Source: Globodera rostochiensis
Taxonomy: Eukaryota > Nematoda > Chromadorea > Rhabditida > Heteroderidae
Direction: 5' to 3'
Assembly (NCBI GenBank): GCA_018350325.1
Contig: JAEVLN010000006.1
Span: 1,874,693 to 1,938,692, forward strand
Length of the DNA: 64,000 nt
The notes beneath the pieces are model-generated. The model made no database searches. It was not told the origin of the DNA and saw only the letters and a list, made by a program, of their open reading frames with translations. Positions 19,373-30,280 of this stretch are shown in pieces. Both the position numbers and the translations under genes were made by a program. Positions within the stretch are counted from its first letter, which is position 1; every line of letters starts with the position of its first letter.

Positions 19373-21567
19373 ATGCATTATTTTTTTTCAGCAACTCCTT
19401 TTATCATTCTTTTCCATTTTTTATTTTCTGTGCCGGTTGCAAAAGCATCGGTAAGTTTCGCTTGAGGGGTAAAATAATAGGAAAATATGGATCATAGGTC
19501 TCAGGCTCAAAATCACTCAAAACCATTTTTATTGGTTTTCTTATGGGCTGAAACCGATAGAACAATCAAAAATTTATTGGGACGAGCATTTAAACCAGAA
19601 AGTTATGACCCCCAAATTTGGCCAAAACCCAAAGGGGGGAGGGAGCCTTTTAAATTTTTAAAATATTTTTATTCTAAAAATTATTAGAAAATTGTTATTT
19701 GATGCGCTGATTACGAATTCGTCAATAGAAAATAAAATTTGAGAATTTAAAGGTTTTGGGCCGCCGTAGTCGAGTGTGCGGTACTTTGCTGCTATTTTCC
19801 ATTTTCTATCGACGAATTCGTATTCTGTGCATTAAATAACATATTTTCAGACAATTTTAGGATAATGTTTTTTTCTAAAATGTTCACCAAATGGGTCCTC
19901 CCCCCTATGGTTTTTCAAAATTTGAACCGGACGATCTATAATTACCAAATAATATTTGTTGATTAGCTTAAATGAGTTGATGGTTGGTTGGATAGTTGAT
20001 CAATTCAGCTTCTTAGCATTTAATTCCAAAATTTCTAATCAATTTTCAGACCGATGAAGATGATTTATTCGTGGCGTTTGTGAAAAATGAACGCAATTTT
20101 GCGGAATTTCGTATGGAATTGGAAAAACAACGGGCATTGAAGAAGTTTTACGGCAAACTAGAGGATGACAACAACGCCTTTTCCATTTCTGATCAGACGA
20201 ATAGCTTTTTGATCAAAATGTACATGGCCCATCTTGGCGTAATGTATTTGATGAGAGAGAATTGGCAATGTGCCAACAGTGTAAAACAAATTGCAAAATA
20301 TCATCAGACACAATGCGAAACATTTCGCAAATATTTGGACATTTTGTACGAATATTTGTTCCGAATTTACGCATCGGGCACAGAAGCTGCTGCTAAGCTT
20401 CCCGATGTGAAGCCAAAGTTTATAGTTCATAATGGTAAAATTGGAACACTAATTGAGATTTTGGCAATTCTGAGCAACATTTCGCGTTTCTTTTTTGACC
20501 AAAACAGCAACACAAATGACTACGAAGAACCGATGTTATCAAATGAGGGTGAAATGAATTATAAATCAAATGTTGCCAATGCAAATGATGGCACTCTTCG
20601 AAATCAATTTGACCAAAAGTTGATGCAAATGTTGATGAACACGGCACAAAATGAAGCAACAGAAATGACTGCATTGAACAGATTTGAGCGTAATTTATGG
20701 ACAAAAGGATCTACACGGAGAGATTACGAAAAAAAATACGTAAACAACAAAAAAAGGGAATACGGCAAAAAATTTGACATTTTTTTGAAATCACCATTTA
20801 AAGGCACAGTTACATCATCGGTAAGGTTCATTAACAGTTGAGTTTGGCACAACACAATTGCAATTTATTTTTAAATTGCTATTAAACATAGGGGAAAAGC
20901 TAAGAGTTGAGTTTACTACAACAAAATTGAAAATTTAATTTTTAAATTGCTATTAAACATAGGGGAAAAGCTAAGAGTTGAGTTTACTACAACAAAATTG
21001 AAAATTTAATTTTTAAATTGCTATTAAACATAGGGGGAAAGCTAAGAGTTGAGTTTACTACAACAAAATTGAAAATTTAATTTTTAAATTGCTATTAAAC
21101 ATAGGGGGAAAGCTAAGAGTTGAGTTTACCACAACAAAATTGAAAATTTAATTTTTAAATTGCCATTAAACACAGGGGGAAAAGCTAAGAGTTGAGTTTT
21201 GCACAACACATTGAAATTCTTATTTTTAAATTGCTATTAAACACAGGGTGAAAAGCAGCCAATAAAAAATCCACTTTTTAATGCGTTTGGCACATTTTGT
21301 GAGCAATTTGGCCAAAAACATAAACAAATGAAGCAAAATGAGGCAAAAGAAAAAGCCGAATTGAAAAAAGAGCAACAAAAAATTAACGCAATGCATGTTG
21401 AAGTTGAGGCCAAAGAAGCTAACCTTTGGTATTTGCCCCCGGCCGAGCAACACAAAGCTTTTTGTGAAAACTATAAAATGCGTTTGCCCGTGATGGACAA
21501 ACAAATGGAACAAATCTACAAAGAAATTGCCATCGAAAATCTTTATGGCGGCACAGTTTGTCCGTGA
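19367..21567 (+). CDS. Secreted charged/coiled-coil protein, unrecognised
   Basis: Exons 19367-19450, 20050-20820 and 21247-21567, all phase 0 with GT-AG introns (GTAAGT and GTAAGG donors), about 391 residues. Two in-frame ATGs (19367 and 19373) start a clear signal peptide ending V-P-V-A-K-A-S. Exon 2 gives a mostly helical domain with T-D-E-D-D-L-F near its start, several aromatic-rich segments, a Cys pair (W-Q-C-A-N-S and T-Q-C-E-T) and a basic end. Exon 3 is strongly coiled-coil (K-Q-N-E-A-K-E-K-A-E-L-K-K-E-Q-Q) and ends Y-G-G-T-V-C-P. Without splicing, exon 2 would run only eight codons past its donor to 20841. Intron 2 consists of tandem repeats. I do not recognise the family. The signal peptide and ATGCCA motifs make an effector role plausible, as inference only. 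Confidence 0.75.
20830..21246 (+). repeat. 71-bp tandem repeat filling intron 2
   Basis: About six copies of a 71-72 base unit (GCTAAGAGTTGAGTTTACTA ... GCTATTAAACATAGGGGAAAA). Each unit ends in an acceptor-like ACATAG/GGG or ACACAG/GGG, and the last of these is the acceptor used for exon 3 in the model. The array accounts for almost the entire intron. Confidence 0.85.
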
Positions 21568-22376
21568 TTTTATTGCGCTGTTGTCATTTTGATTTGTTTT
21601 TTTTTTTTATTTTTTTCTTTCTTTCGGTGGGTGGGAGTTCTTTGTTGGTGGCTTTTAGTGTAAAAAACTTGAAATTTAAACATTTAAAAAAATTTTAATT
21701 TGCTAAGTCAATTCTATGATAATTTACGTGTCCGAATTCTTGAAGTGTTTTTTAGTGATGCATTTTATCAATTTCATGTAACGTTCTATTGTAAAAAAAT
21801 TTTTTGTAACGGTAAATTTGTTTCAGAATTTGGGAAGTTATGACTGGAGACCGGATTAATATGCACATTACCATATTTTTAGATTTGTTGAATACAGACG
21901 GCCTAATTTTTGGGCAAGTTTAAAATAGCATATTTTTGCATTTTTGGGGAAAGTTATCCTTAAAGACTGTTTTTTGAACGTATTGAAAAATAATTCACCT
22001 TTTTCAGATTTAAATAGCAACAATAAATTGCAACAAAAAAGGAGTACCGATTCGTAAAATCGCTAAATTTTGGTCGGCCATGAGGCTTTTGAAAATTTTC
22101 TGGAGGGGCGGACGAACCGGTTACGCCCTTGACAAGTCTAAAAACCGTTAAAAAGTTAAAAATGGTTTAATCTTAAAGTTTGAAAATATTTATAGTAAAT
22201 CTACTTTTAGGAAAAACTCTTAAAATTTCCACTTTCCTTTAATATGTTTAAAAGATTTCAACGGTTGTTGTCTAGAAAACTGATCTAAAACAACGAAACC
22301 GGCAATTTCCTGAGTATTTGAATTTCCTAATTTTCTCCAAAAAGTCGAGAATCCAGAAACCGGAATTCAGAACCGC
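21568..22376. other. Intergenic, nothing recognised
   Basis: AT-rich with long T runs. No open frame or repeat with clear boundaries. Confidence 0.5.
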
Positions 22377-23020
22377 ATGTTGGGCGCGTATCTCCCACTG
22401 CAACAACAACAGGGTTCGTACCCAAGGGGAGGTAAGGGCACACTTTTAGTATTTACACGGCGCTCCGACGATTCGGCAGTAGACGTTTCGGCAGTGGACG
22501 GTTCTGCAGAAGACATTTCGGCAGAAGACGTTTCGGCAGTTAAGGGCAGAGTACGTTTCGGCAATGTTTTTTTAAATTTTTGCAATAACGGAATAACACG
22601 ACTTTCAACATCTAATAAGTAATTAATCAATTATAGGGTTCCCTTCATCACCCTTCATCATCCATACGCGAGTTTTTTAGAATCGAGTTTTGAGAGGCTG
22701 CCATTAATTTTGGTTTCTATAAAGCATAGGTTAAAAAAATCACTGCCGAAACGTCTTCTGCCGAATTGTCTTCTGCCGAACCGTACCCTGCCGAAACGTC
22801 TACTGCCGAATTGACCGTACAGCTCCCATTGGATTTAATGTGGAAGCAATTTCACCCACAAGGATACACACCGAATCAAATGAATTTTGGTGGATTTACC
22901 GGCGGTTTGCCGCTGACCCCATACTTCCAACAACAGCAATACCAACGGTATCAGCAAATTCCGTTCCACACGAGTGGGGGTCGAGGCAAATCATCCAAGC
23001 CTACGATCTCAAATTATTGA
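22377..23020 (+). pseudogene. Q-rich gene fragment interrupted by a palindromic element
   Basis: Two coding-like pieces (22377-22430 with L-P-L-Q-Q-Q-Q-G-S-Y-P-R-G, and 22824-23020 with F-H-P-Q-G-Y-T-P-N-Q-M and Y-F-Q-Q-Q-Q-Y-Q-R-Y-Q-Q) flank the palindrome at 22438-22815. Composition suggests exons of one Gln/Pro/Gly-rich protein, possibly the same gene as the RING relic downstream. No start or complete splicing scheme was found. Confidence 0.35.
22438..22815. mobile_element. Foldback-like element with TTCGGCAG arms
   Basis: The left part (22465-22560) repeats GACGTTTCGGCAGTAGAC-like units. The right part (22741-22815) repeats the inverse, GCCGAAACGTCTTCT. Both arms are arrays of 15-base units, giving a large potential hairpin. 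No coding content. Confidence 0.6.
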
Positions 23021-23298
23021 TCACAGGGCAGTGGTGGTTCAAACTCTTGCCCGAGTCGAGCTACTGGAAAACAGGGCTGTATCGAAATATTGATTTTCGA
23101 CTTTAATTATATTAATAAATAATTTTTTTAGTAACATAAAAATAAATTTCGATTTACTTTCGATTTCGACTTTCGAATTTACACGTTTTTTTCTTTCGAT
23201 TTTCGATTTCCAACTTTTCAATTTCAATTTCCGATTTCGACTTGTTTTAGTTTCTAATTGTGGGTTAACAATCGTTTATTAATTTTAAATCATCGCAG
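23021..23298. repeat. TTTCGATTT low-complexity tract
   Basis: Irregular array of TTTCGATTTCGA-type motifs (23085-23250), starting soon after a CAGGGCTGTATCG sequence that resembles a hAT-type end. No matching second end found. Confidence 0.4.
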
Positions 23299-23637
23299 AA
23301 GCGTGGTTCAACCCAAACATTGACCGCATGATGAACCGCGCCCGCCGCCGTTTGCTCCCCGAGAATGTGACAACAGAAACAGAGAGCGGGACATCGTTGT
23401 TCAACAGCGTCAACGGCAACAGCGTGAGGAGCAATGACAACAGCATCAGCCTGCGGAAGAAGTAGTGCGTCATCTGTTGTTCGGCATCGGCGAACTTCTA
23501 CAACCCTCCTTGCGGGCACATTTTTATGTGTGATGGGTGCGCTGTGCTTACTGTGCTGAACAAGACGACATCGACGACAAAAACGCACGGTGTCCATGTA
23601 AAGTTGTGCATGCCGAAGCAGCTCATTGGAGTAAAAG
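23299..23637 (+). pseudogene. RING-finger exon, broken
   Basis: After a CGCAG acceptor the frame encodes W-F-N-P-N-I-D-R-M-M-N-R-A-R-R-R. The RING motif C-V-I-C, then C-G-H-I-F-M-C-D-G-C, is readable, but TAG stands directly before the first Cys (23463-23465). The last part (C-A-Y-C-A-E-Q-D-D-I-D-D-K-N-A-R-C-P-C) lies in another frame. A Gln/Arg-rich segment upstream is in yet another frame. The order fits a C3HC4 RING of the type found at protein C-termini, which are E3 ligases. At least two frame disruptions make it a pseudogene here. Confidence 0.6.
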
Positions 23638-24129
23638 GTTAGAGCTTAGCGGTTTTTTGGGTTTTATAGAAAATTTTGTGGGCTATCTTTCTCTCAAAAT
23701 GTTTTGCAGAAAATTTTTCCAAGCCCTCGGCGATTTTTTTTTTCTCAAATTTACCCCAATTTTCAGTGTTTTTTGTGGTCTTCGGATCTTTATTATGGAA
23801 GTAGCTGATCAACTCAGTCCAATTCGCTTTTTTGATCAGCATCAAAAGTTACATTAGCATGATTTTTTTCAGATTTTTTAAGACATTCTGGAATAAAATA
23901 AATTTGGAAATTTAATTTTGCACATTTACTCTTGCACCAAAAGGACTTTGGAACGAATGCTCTTGACGGTTTTATAGCCCTTAAAAAATGCTACAAAAAA
24001 GCTCCTGGACACTTTGAGCTATGCAGTGATAGATGATATAGTAAGGCTCCCTCCTGATTAAATAAAATTTTAAAACTAATTTAAAACCTAAAAGAATTTT
24101 TTGGGTTTATTATTGAATGGAGCGCAAGC
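23638..24129. other. Intergenic, nothing recognised
   Basis: AT-rich; no supportable feature. Confidence 0.5.
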
Positions 24130-24380
24130 GAATCAATGGCGATTTGCGTCTCGAATTTCGACCTATTTAGAGGCAAACATGGGGGCGCGGCCAATGCAAT
24201 TTTGGAACAGCTGAACAAAATATTAAAGCGAAAACCCAAAAGAGACGGGAGGAAGAACTGCGAATTCAAAAAACGAAATTGACGGCCAAAAAAAAGCCGG
24301 AGATTGAGGAGGAAGATGATGCCGGAGAGGGCGGAGGAGGAGGATGATGAGCAGGAGGAGAGAGGAAGCAGAAAGGTAAG
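24130..24380 (+). other. Exon-like Lys/Glu-rich segment split from its continuation by the gypsy element
   Basis: A frame reads N-I-K-A-K-T-Q-K-R-R-E-E-E-L-R-I-Q-K-T-K-L-T-A-K-K-K then acidic residues, ending in tandem TGA. The sequence AATGGCGATTTGCGTCTC is shared with 29776-29793, so the two flanks of the gypsy element share ancestry. The segment ends GCAGAAAG/GTAAG, a splice-donor-like site used as the insertion target. Confidence 0.4.
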
Positions 24381-24597
24381 TGTTGTGTCCGTGACACACA
24401 AAAAGATATTTATTTATGCAAATAATAAATAGAGACAAAGAGGATAAAAATAGGTGTCCGAAATTGGGAGGCGAATAGGAGAAGAAGTGAGGAGGGGAAA
24501 ACGTCGGGGGTGGACAATGGGCAGCATGCCGCTGCAATGGACTCAATCGATAGGTGTTTTCGTGTCAATACACACGACATTTAAATCCACTCCAACA
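24381..24597 (-). repeat. 3' LTR of the gypsy element
   Basis: 217 bp. It differs from the other LTR mainly by lacking three bases (GTC) near one end. A purine-rich tract borders it on the internal side. Confidence 0.95.
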
Positions 24598-24613
24598 TCT
24601 CCCCCTTCAAATT

Positions 24614-27600
24614 TCATTGTCGACCGGGCGAGAACCGAACAGGTGGTCGCCGTTGACGTTGTGGTCGCGGGGTGTACTCCGGTACTGGCGGACGTGGTGA
24701 CGGTGGAGGGGTGTGTACATTCGGCCGCGGACTCGGGGTCATTTGCTGAATAGGCGTTGCAGCCCTTGGCGGATGTCGGTCGTCTGATCTGTCAACATTT
24801 GGAACCACTCCTGACCTACAGGGGGTAACCCGGCGCAATTGGTTATTGTGCCTAGTGACCGTAGTCCCCAATAGCGGAATGTGCACTTTCCATACCAACG
24901 TCTTACCGCCTACGATTTTACCTTCAAGCCAACGCGGTCTGTTTCGATTACCGTAGCTCAACGCGAGGACCGAATCACCAATTTGGAACTGGCGTTCCGT
25001 TGCACCATGTCGGCGATCGTATTGCTGCTTCATGTGCTGGCGATATTGTTGTCGGTTCGCATCCGTGTTGACCGTGCGAGAAGGCTTGAGCAGCGATAAC
25101 GGACTGCGTAATGTGCGACCCAAAAATAATTCTGCTGGGGAAAACCCATTTAAAACTTGGCTGGGAGTATTCCTATACGCGAAGAGAAACTCCGAAATCC
25201 ATTTTTGGTTTTTCGCATGTCCATTTTTCTTAGCCTGCCGTTTGAATGTGTCCACCATACGCTCTGCTTGCCCGTTGCAGTGCGGCTGATAGGGTGGCGT
25301 GAAAGTATGCTTAATGCCTTTCTGCCTGCAGAACGTGGCAAATTCAAACGAAGAAAACGGTGGACCGTTGTCCGAGACGAGTTCACTGGGGAAACCGTAT
25401 CGATGGAACACATTGTTCAAAGCTTCGGTGGTGCTGAACGCCGTTGTCGAATTCATCTGCATGATCTCGGGCCATTTCGACAATGCGTCGACGAGGATCA
25501 GATACGTGTTGCCGTCCCAACATGGACCTGCAAAGTCAATGTGGACTCTCCCAAAAATACCGTCTGGCGTTGGCCAGGGTCGCAAAGGCGCTTTGGTAGG
25601 GAGTTTTGCGGCGAGCTGACACTCCGTGCAGCTTCGAACCACGTCTTCAATTTCTTGGTCCAGTCCTGGCCAGAAGACATGGCGCCGAGCCAACGCTTTC
25701 ATTCGCGTGATGCCCGGATGTGCAAAATGCAGAGTTTTCAGCACTCGCTGGCGTAATGGCCGCGGAATCACAACTCGCGTTCCTGTCAGAAGGGACCCAC
25801 CCACGCATGTGAGCGTATTACGCCTCGAAAAGTATGGCATCAATTCGGCGCCCAAACCCTTTTGTGGCCAGCCCGAGCGAACATACGTGACCACCTGCTG
25901 CAACAATTCGTCCGCAGCGGTGTGGTCGCTCACTTCGGTGGCATCCACGGGCAATGGCTCCATGTTCGCGAGATGCACGAACTCCACGACGTCGTCGGCT
26001 GCGTCCATTTGATCTGCCGATGTGTAGGCGATCACAGCTTCTTCGTCGGTCTTCTGAGCGGCAATGAGGCGCGACAGAACGTCCGCCTGGCCAAAATTCT
26101 CAGATCTGACATACTGAATTGTGAAATCATAATTTGTGAGAATTAGGGCCCAACGCTGCAATCGCGATGCGGTGTAAATGGGGATACCCTTTTTGTTCCC
26201 GAAAATAGCCAAAAGAGGCTTATGATCCGTTAACAACGTAAACTTGCGACCATAAATCATCCGATGAAATTTTTGGCACGCGAAGATCAGCGCCAACGCT
26301 TCACGTTCGATCTGTGCATAGTTGCGCTCGGCAGGGGAGAGAGCTCGACACGCGTGCTCTATGACTCGCTCGGTGCCGTCGGGAAACTTGTGGCTTATGG
26401 TGGCGCCAATTCCCGATTGACTCGCATCAGCTGCAACAATGATCGGTTTTGTCGGATCATACTGAGTGAGCAGTAAATGAGCGAAGCGTTCTGAGGTCGG
26501 TCGGCGGGGGCATGTCACGAATCGCCGCTGATCGTGCTGGATCGGGGCGGACTCCTTGGTTCGAGACAATGTGGCCCAAAAATCTAAGTTCTTTCTTCAA
26601 GAAGTGGCATTTTTCCATCTGAATTCGGAAGCCATACTCTTGAATTTTAACAAACAATTGGTGCAATGTCGTAACGTGCTCCGTCAAGGTATTTGAAGCG
26701 ATGATCACATCATCGAGGTACGCGAAAACCCCAGGCAGCCCAGCGATCATTTGATCCATAACCTTTTAAAAAATTGAGGGGGCGGATTTAACCCCAAAAG
26801 GAAGGCGCTGGTATGCAAAGAGTCCTCGATGAGTGTTGATGCCAACCAGGGACTTGGAACTTTCATCGAGTTCCATCTGCAAGTAAGCATCGCGCAAGTC
26901 CAGCTGTGAAAAAATTTTGGACCCCCGCAGGGCGTGGAATATATCATCAGTTCGGGGAAGAGGGTGCCTATTTAACTCCAGCGCCTCATTTAACCCCGTA
27001 GAAAAATCAATGCAAATTCTCACTGCACCGCTTTTCTTCCGGACCGCCAATACCGGAGCTGCCCAACGGGAAAAGTCGACCGGCTTGATCGCTCCGATTT
27101 CCAGTAGTCGGTCCAATTCCTTGTCCACGACGTCCAAAACTCCATGTGGCACCGGTCGGGCTCTGCAAAACACGGGCTTCGCCTGTGATTTGAGGTGCAG
27201 AGTTGCTTTCGTCTTCGTACAATGTCCGAGACCGGACTGAAAAACACTGGGAAAAGAATTTTTCATTTGCTCCGCCATTTCGGTTGGGTCGTCTGTGGGT
27301 TGCAGAATGGCATGGACGGCTGGTGCTTGTGGGAAGGGAAGGGTCGTGGCAATGGCCAGTTGGGTGGCCTGCTCGAACGGGACAATCCAGTCCAATCCCA
27401 TAATGCTGGGTGCTTTGGTCTTCGTCACTGAACATTCAAGGGTTAATTCCACATCCCTGAACTTAACCTTGCACTCAAAACTTCCCAACAACCTCAATTT
27501 ATGACCAGAAAAAGATCCCACCAATTTACCTGCTTTTTGAAATGCCGGACTACCCAAACTTTCCCAAACTGAATGTTGGAGAATTGTCAAATGAGAGCAC

Positions 27601-27710
27601 GAGTCCGCTGCCAGTGTAATGAATCGCCCATTCACTTGAAGGGGCACCATGATCCATTCTCGACACGGGTGTACCACACTGAACGTGGAGACCACGGCAT
27701 GGGACTGCAT
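24614..27710 (-). pseudogene. gypsy pol, disrupted
   Basis: Reading 5' to 3' on the minus strand. The protease region (from 27710) has A-A-D-S-C-S-H-L-T-I-L where the family has D-S/T-G, so the catalytic Gly is replaced by Cys. RT motifs L-D-L-R-D-A-Y-L-Q and R-L-P-F-G-V-K-S-A-P are followed by a nonsense codon (26766-26768), then continue in the same frame with F-A-Y-L-D-D-V-I-I. Near 26470-26500 the frame changes and the RT-to-RNase H connection is missing. RNase H (V-A-A-D-A-S-Q-S-G) and a complete-looking integrase follow: a zinc-binding H/H/C-T-E-C region, then H-I-D-F-A-G-P, V-S-D-N-G-P-P-F and Q-A-E-R for the D,D-35-E triad, and a basic Pro-rich end. Confidence 0.9.
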
Positions 27711-27797
27711 TCGGGACTGAAAATTGGGGCCACGGGACGGACAAACGGGTCGAATGTGGCCAGTTTGGCCGCAATGACGACATTGAACTCCAGCCGG

Positions 27798-28736
27798 CTA
27801 GGAACAGTCCGATGTGAAGTGTCTTCCTCCGCAACGCGGACACTTCCGGTCGTCCGATCTCGAAAGCCGGTCGCTTTGCCTGTCATTTTTCTGCCCGAAT
27901 TCTTTATTCCCATTAAATTGTCCCGAATTTTGCCGAAAATTTGTGCCAGAATTTTGCCGAAAATTGGTATTATGTGGCGGCTTCTTAACTCTCCCATCTC
28001 CTAACTTTTGAGGCCTACTCTGAATGGCATGCACTTGTCCTGGGTTTCCAAGTGCGGCCGATGAGCTTTGCAGAGACAGAATTACTCGGCATTCTTCCAA
28101 AAGCGCCTCCAATTTGATCGTTCGGGGGGGCGTTGCACTACGGCTCTTCTCCATTTGTCGAAGACACTCATGACGGAGGTCCCTATGGGAATCGCCCAAA
28201 CCCGAAACAAAGATCATACACTTGATCTCCTCTTTGCTCAAGTTCATGTCCGCTCGTTCGCATTTGGCATTGACAGTGGCTCCAAAATCCAGAACGCTTT
28301 GTGCCGGCGCGCAACAAAGCTGGAAGCACTCGAACTGTCGCACAAAACGGGACTTAATGTCACTAAACAAGTCCTTAAGTTGAGCAATGACTTCATTAAA
28401 TTTTAACTCGGTTGGCTTTTTCGGAAGGATTTGCTGTTCGAAACGTAGGTAGTCGGTTGGGGAAAGCTTACCCAAAATTAACCGAACCTTCATATCCTCG
28501 CTAAGAGCTTGTCCGTCTTTAAGGACAAAATCGCCAAACCTTTCAAACCACAAAGCAAACGTTGAGTCAGCCTCCGGATCATACCGAAAGTCGGGGATCT
28601 GTCCGTTGATTTGCGCGTACAATTCTGAATTATTGGCGACTGGCGCCGCATTTTTAGACACCAATGCATTTAATAAATCAGAAAATTGTTTTTGCTGGGC
28701 CTCCATAAGGGCCTTCAACTCTTCTCTAGTCGCCAT
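27798..28736 (-). CDS. gypsy gag
   Basis: An open frame of 312 residues starting MATREELKALMEAQQKQ. The N-terminal two thirds resemble a retrotransposon capsid (F-A-L-W-F-E-R-F-G-D-F, L-S-P-T-D-Y-L-R-F). A linker has two N-F-R-Q-N-S-G repeats. A single zinc knuckle, C-P-R-C-G-G-R-H-F-T-S-D-C, lies at the end. It assembles the retrotransposon particle (family knowledge). The frame is intact, unlike pol, which starts downstream in another frame. Confidence 0.9.
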   Translation of the reverse strand: MATREELKALMEAQQKQFSDLLNALVSKNAAPVANNSELYAQINGQIPDFRYDPEADSTFALWFERFGDFVLKDGQALSEDMKVRLILGKLSPTDYLRFEQQILPKKPTELKFNEVIAQLKDLFSDIKSRFVRQFECFQLCCAPAQSVLDFGATVNAKCERADMNLSKEEIKCMIFVSGLGDSHRDLRHECLRQMEKSRSATPPRTIKLEALLEECRVILSLQSSSAALGNPGQVHAIQSRPQKLGDGRVKKPPHNTNFRQNSGTNFRQNSGQFNGNKEFGQKNDRQSDRLSRSDDRKCPRCGGRHFTSDCS

Positions 28737-29025
28737 TTTTCAATTTTGATAGCACAAGAAAAATATTTGCGGTGAATGAGAGATGACTGACAGTCCAGAG
28801 ACTAAGAATGACTCAAACTTGGGCTTTACTCGATTTGAAATCGATAACGTTCCTGCACAACCGCCGCGTGTGGAACCTAATTTTTGCTTTACTCTGATGA
28901 ACAGAGAAACAACCCTTGGCTAATGACAGATGGGGAATTATATTTGTGTTACGGTTACGTGAAGGTGGCCGTGGGTGTCGCGTTTTAGGTTCACCACACG
29001 TTTTAGTTGGCACGGGCGTCGCCAC

Positions 29026-29245
29026 TGTTGTGTCGTCCGTGACACACAAAAAGATATTTATTTATGCAAATAATAAATAGAGACAAAGAGGATAAAAATA
29101 GGTGTCCGAAATTGGGAGGCGAATAGGAGAAGAAGTGAGGAGGGGAAAACGTCGGGGGTGGACAATGGGCAGCATGCCGCTGCAATGGACTCAATCGATA
29201 GGTGTTTTCGTGTCAATACACACGACATTTAAATCCACTCCAACA
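29026..29245 (-). repeat. 5' LTR of the gypsy element
   Basis: 220 bp. Reading on the minus strand it starts TGTTGGAGTGG and ends CACAACA. It is followed inward by the TGGCGAC-type primer-binding sequence. Confidence 0.95.
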
Positions 29246-29639
29246 GTAAGGAGGGGGAGAGGAGAAGTAGAAGGGAAAGGGAGAGGGGAAGCAGAAGGGG
29301 AAGTAGAGAGAGTGAAGCAAAAGGAAAAGAAGGGAGAGGAGAAGAAGAAGGGGAAAGAGGAGGTGGGGGGATGAGAGGCAGATAAGGAATGAGAAGGAGG
29401 GGCCTGAGAAGCAGAAGAGGAACGTGAAAAAAGGGGAGAAACAGAAGCGGGGGCATCCATTGATTCCGATGTGCGAAAAAAACTCGCAAAGGCTAGGCAA
29501 GGGTGGAAAAAAGACACGAAAAAAAATTCGTATGAATTTTCAATGTTTGGGTAAATTTTTGTGTTGTGATAAAGGCGAAAGTGTGGCAAATGGCTGGAAT
29601 ATATACATAGGTAAAAATCTGAATATATGTAAAATTTTT
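29246..29639 (+). repeat. Polypurine tract right of the gypsy element
   Basis: About 200 bases almost purely A/G (GGGAGAGGAGAAGTAGAAGG-like), followed by a mixed segment with GAACGTGAAAAAAGG. A related tract recurs at 30281-30490. Its translation is Glu/Lys/Gly-rich in one frame, and it could be exonic in origin. Confidence 0.5.
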
Positions 29640-30280
29640 ATTATTCAGATTATTTTACAATTGCCAAATGTAATTGCCCAAATGTGGAATGCGATGAGTT
29701 TCGACGAAAGAATCGCGTAAAAGAGCTCGACGCCCAAAAAACTATCATAAAATGTAAAGGATGTCACTGCCAACAATGGCGATTTGCGTCTCAAAATTCC
29801 GGCCAATTTGGAGGCAGCCATAGGTGGCGCGGACAATTTGGAATCAAACATGGGTGCGCAGCCAAATTGGAGGCAAACGACGCGGACGCGGCCTATTTGG
29901 AGGTAAACGACGCTGACGCGGCCTATTTGGAGGCAAACGACGCGGCCTATTTGGAGGCAAACAAGGGGGACGCGGCCTATTTGGAGGCAAACGACGCGGA
30001 CGCGGCCTATTTGGAGGCAAACAAGGGGGACGCGGCCTATTTGGAGGCAAACGACGCGGACGCGGCCTATTTGGAGGCAAACAAGGGGGACGCGGCCTAT
30101 TTAGAGGCAAATGACGCGGATGCGGACAAATTGGAGGCAAAAGACGCGGACGCGCCTATTTGGAGGCAAACAAGGGGGACGCGGCCTATTTAGAGGCAAA
30201 TGACGCAGACGCAGACAAATTGGAGGCAAAAGACGCGGACGCGCCTATTTGGAGGCAAACGAGGCAGACGCAACAATTGG
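29640..30280 (+). CDS. Cys-rich exon with 10-residue AYLEAN repeats, doubtful gene
   Basis: After a TTATTCAG acceptor (about 29648) one frame reads A-K-C-N-C-P-N-V-E-C-D-E-F-R-R-K-N-R, then I-I-K-C-K-G-C-H-C-Q-Q-W. It runs into about twelve copies of a 30-base unit coding A-Y-L-E-A-N-D-A-D-A or A-Y-L-E-A-N-K-G-D-A. The unit recurs in frame until about 30193, then shifts. Cys spacing suggests a zinc-binding module but no family is recognised. No start codon exon or end was found. The repeat's opposite strand is a Pro/Arg-rich open frame, a by-product. Possibly the continuation of the locus interrupted by the gypsy insertion. Confidence 0.35.

Larger units (their letters stand above)
24381..29245 (-). 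mobile_element. Ty3/gypsy LTR retrotransposon, complete outline but defective
   Basis: A 4,865-bp element read on the minus strand, flanked by the exact 5-bp duplication GTAAG (24376-24380 and 29246-29250). The LTRs are almost identical (217 and 220 bp) and have TG...CA ends. A purine tract, GAAGGGGGAGA, abuts the 3' LTR. The primer site next to the 5' LTR begins TGGCGACGCCCG on the minus strand. Order gag, protease, RT, RNase H, integrase defines Ty3/gypsy; there is no envelope frame. Near-identical LTRs imply recent insertion, yet pol is broken at several points, so it was probably copied in trans or decayed fast. Confidence 0.95.

Noticed and set aside
25157..25756. 199-codon plus-strand frame and other plus-strand frames at 24881-27431
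   Set aside because: They lie opposite the gypsy integrase and RT, whose motifs on the minus strand explain the open frames.
29844..30140. Pro/Arg-rich minus-strand frame
   Set aside because: Complement of the 30-base repeat; no start or domain.
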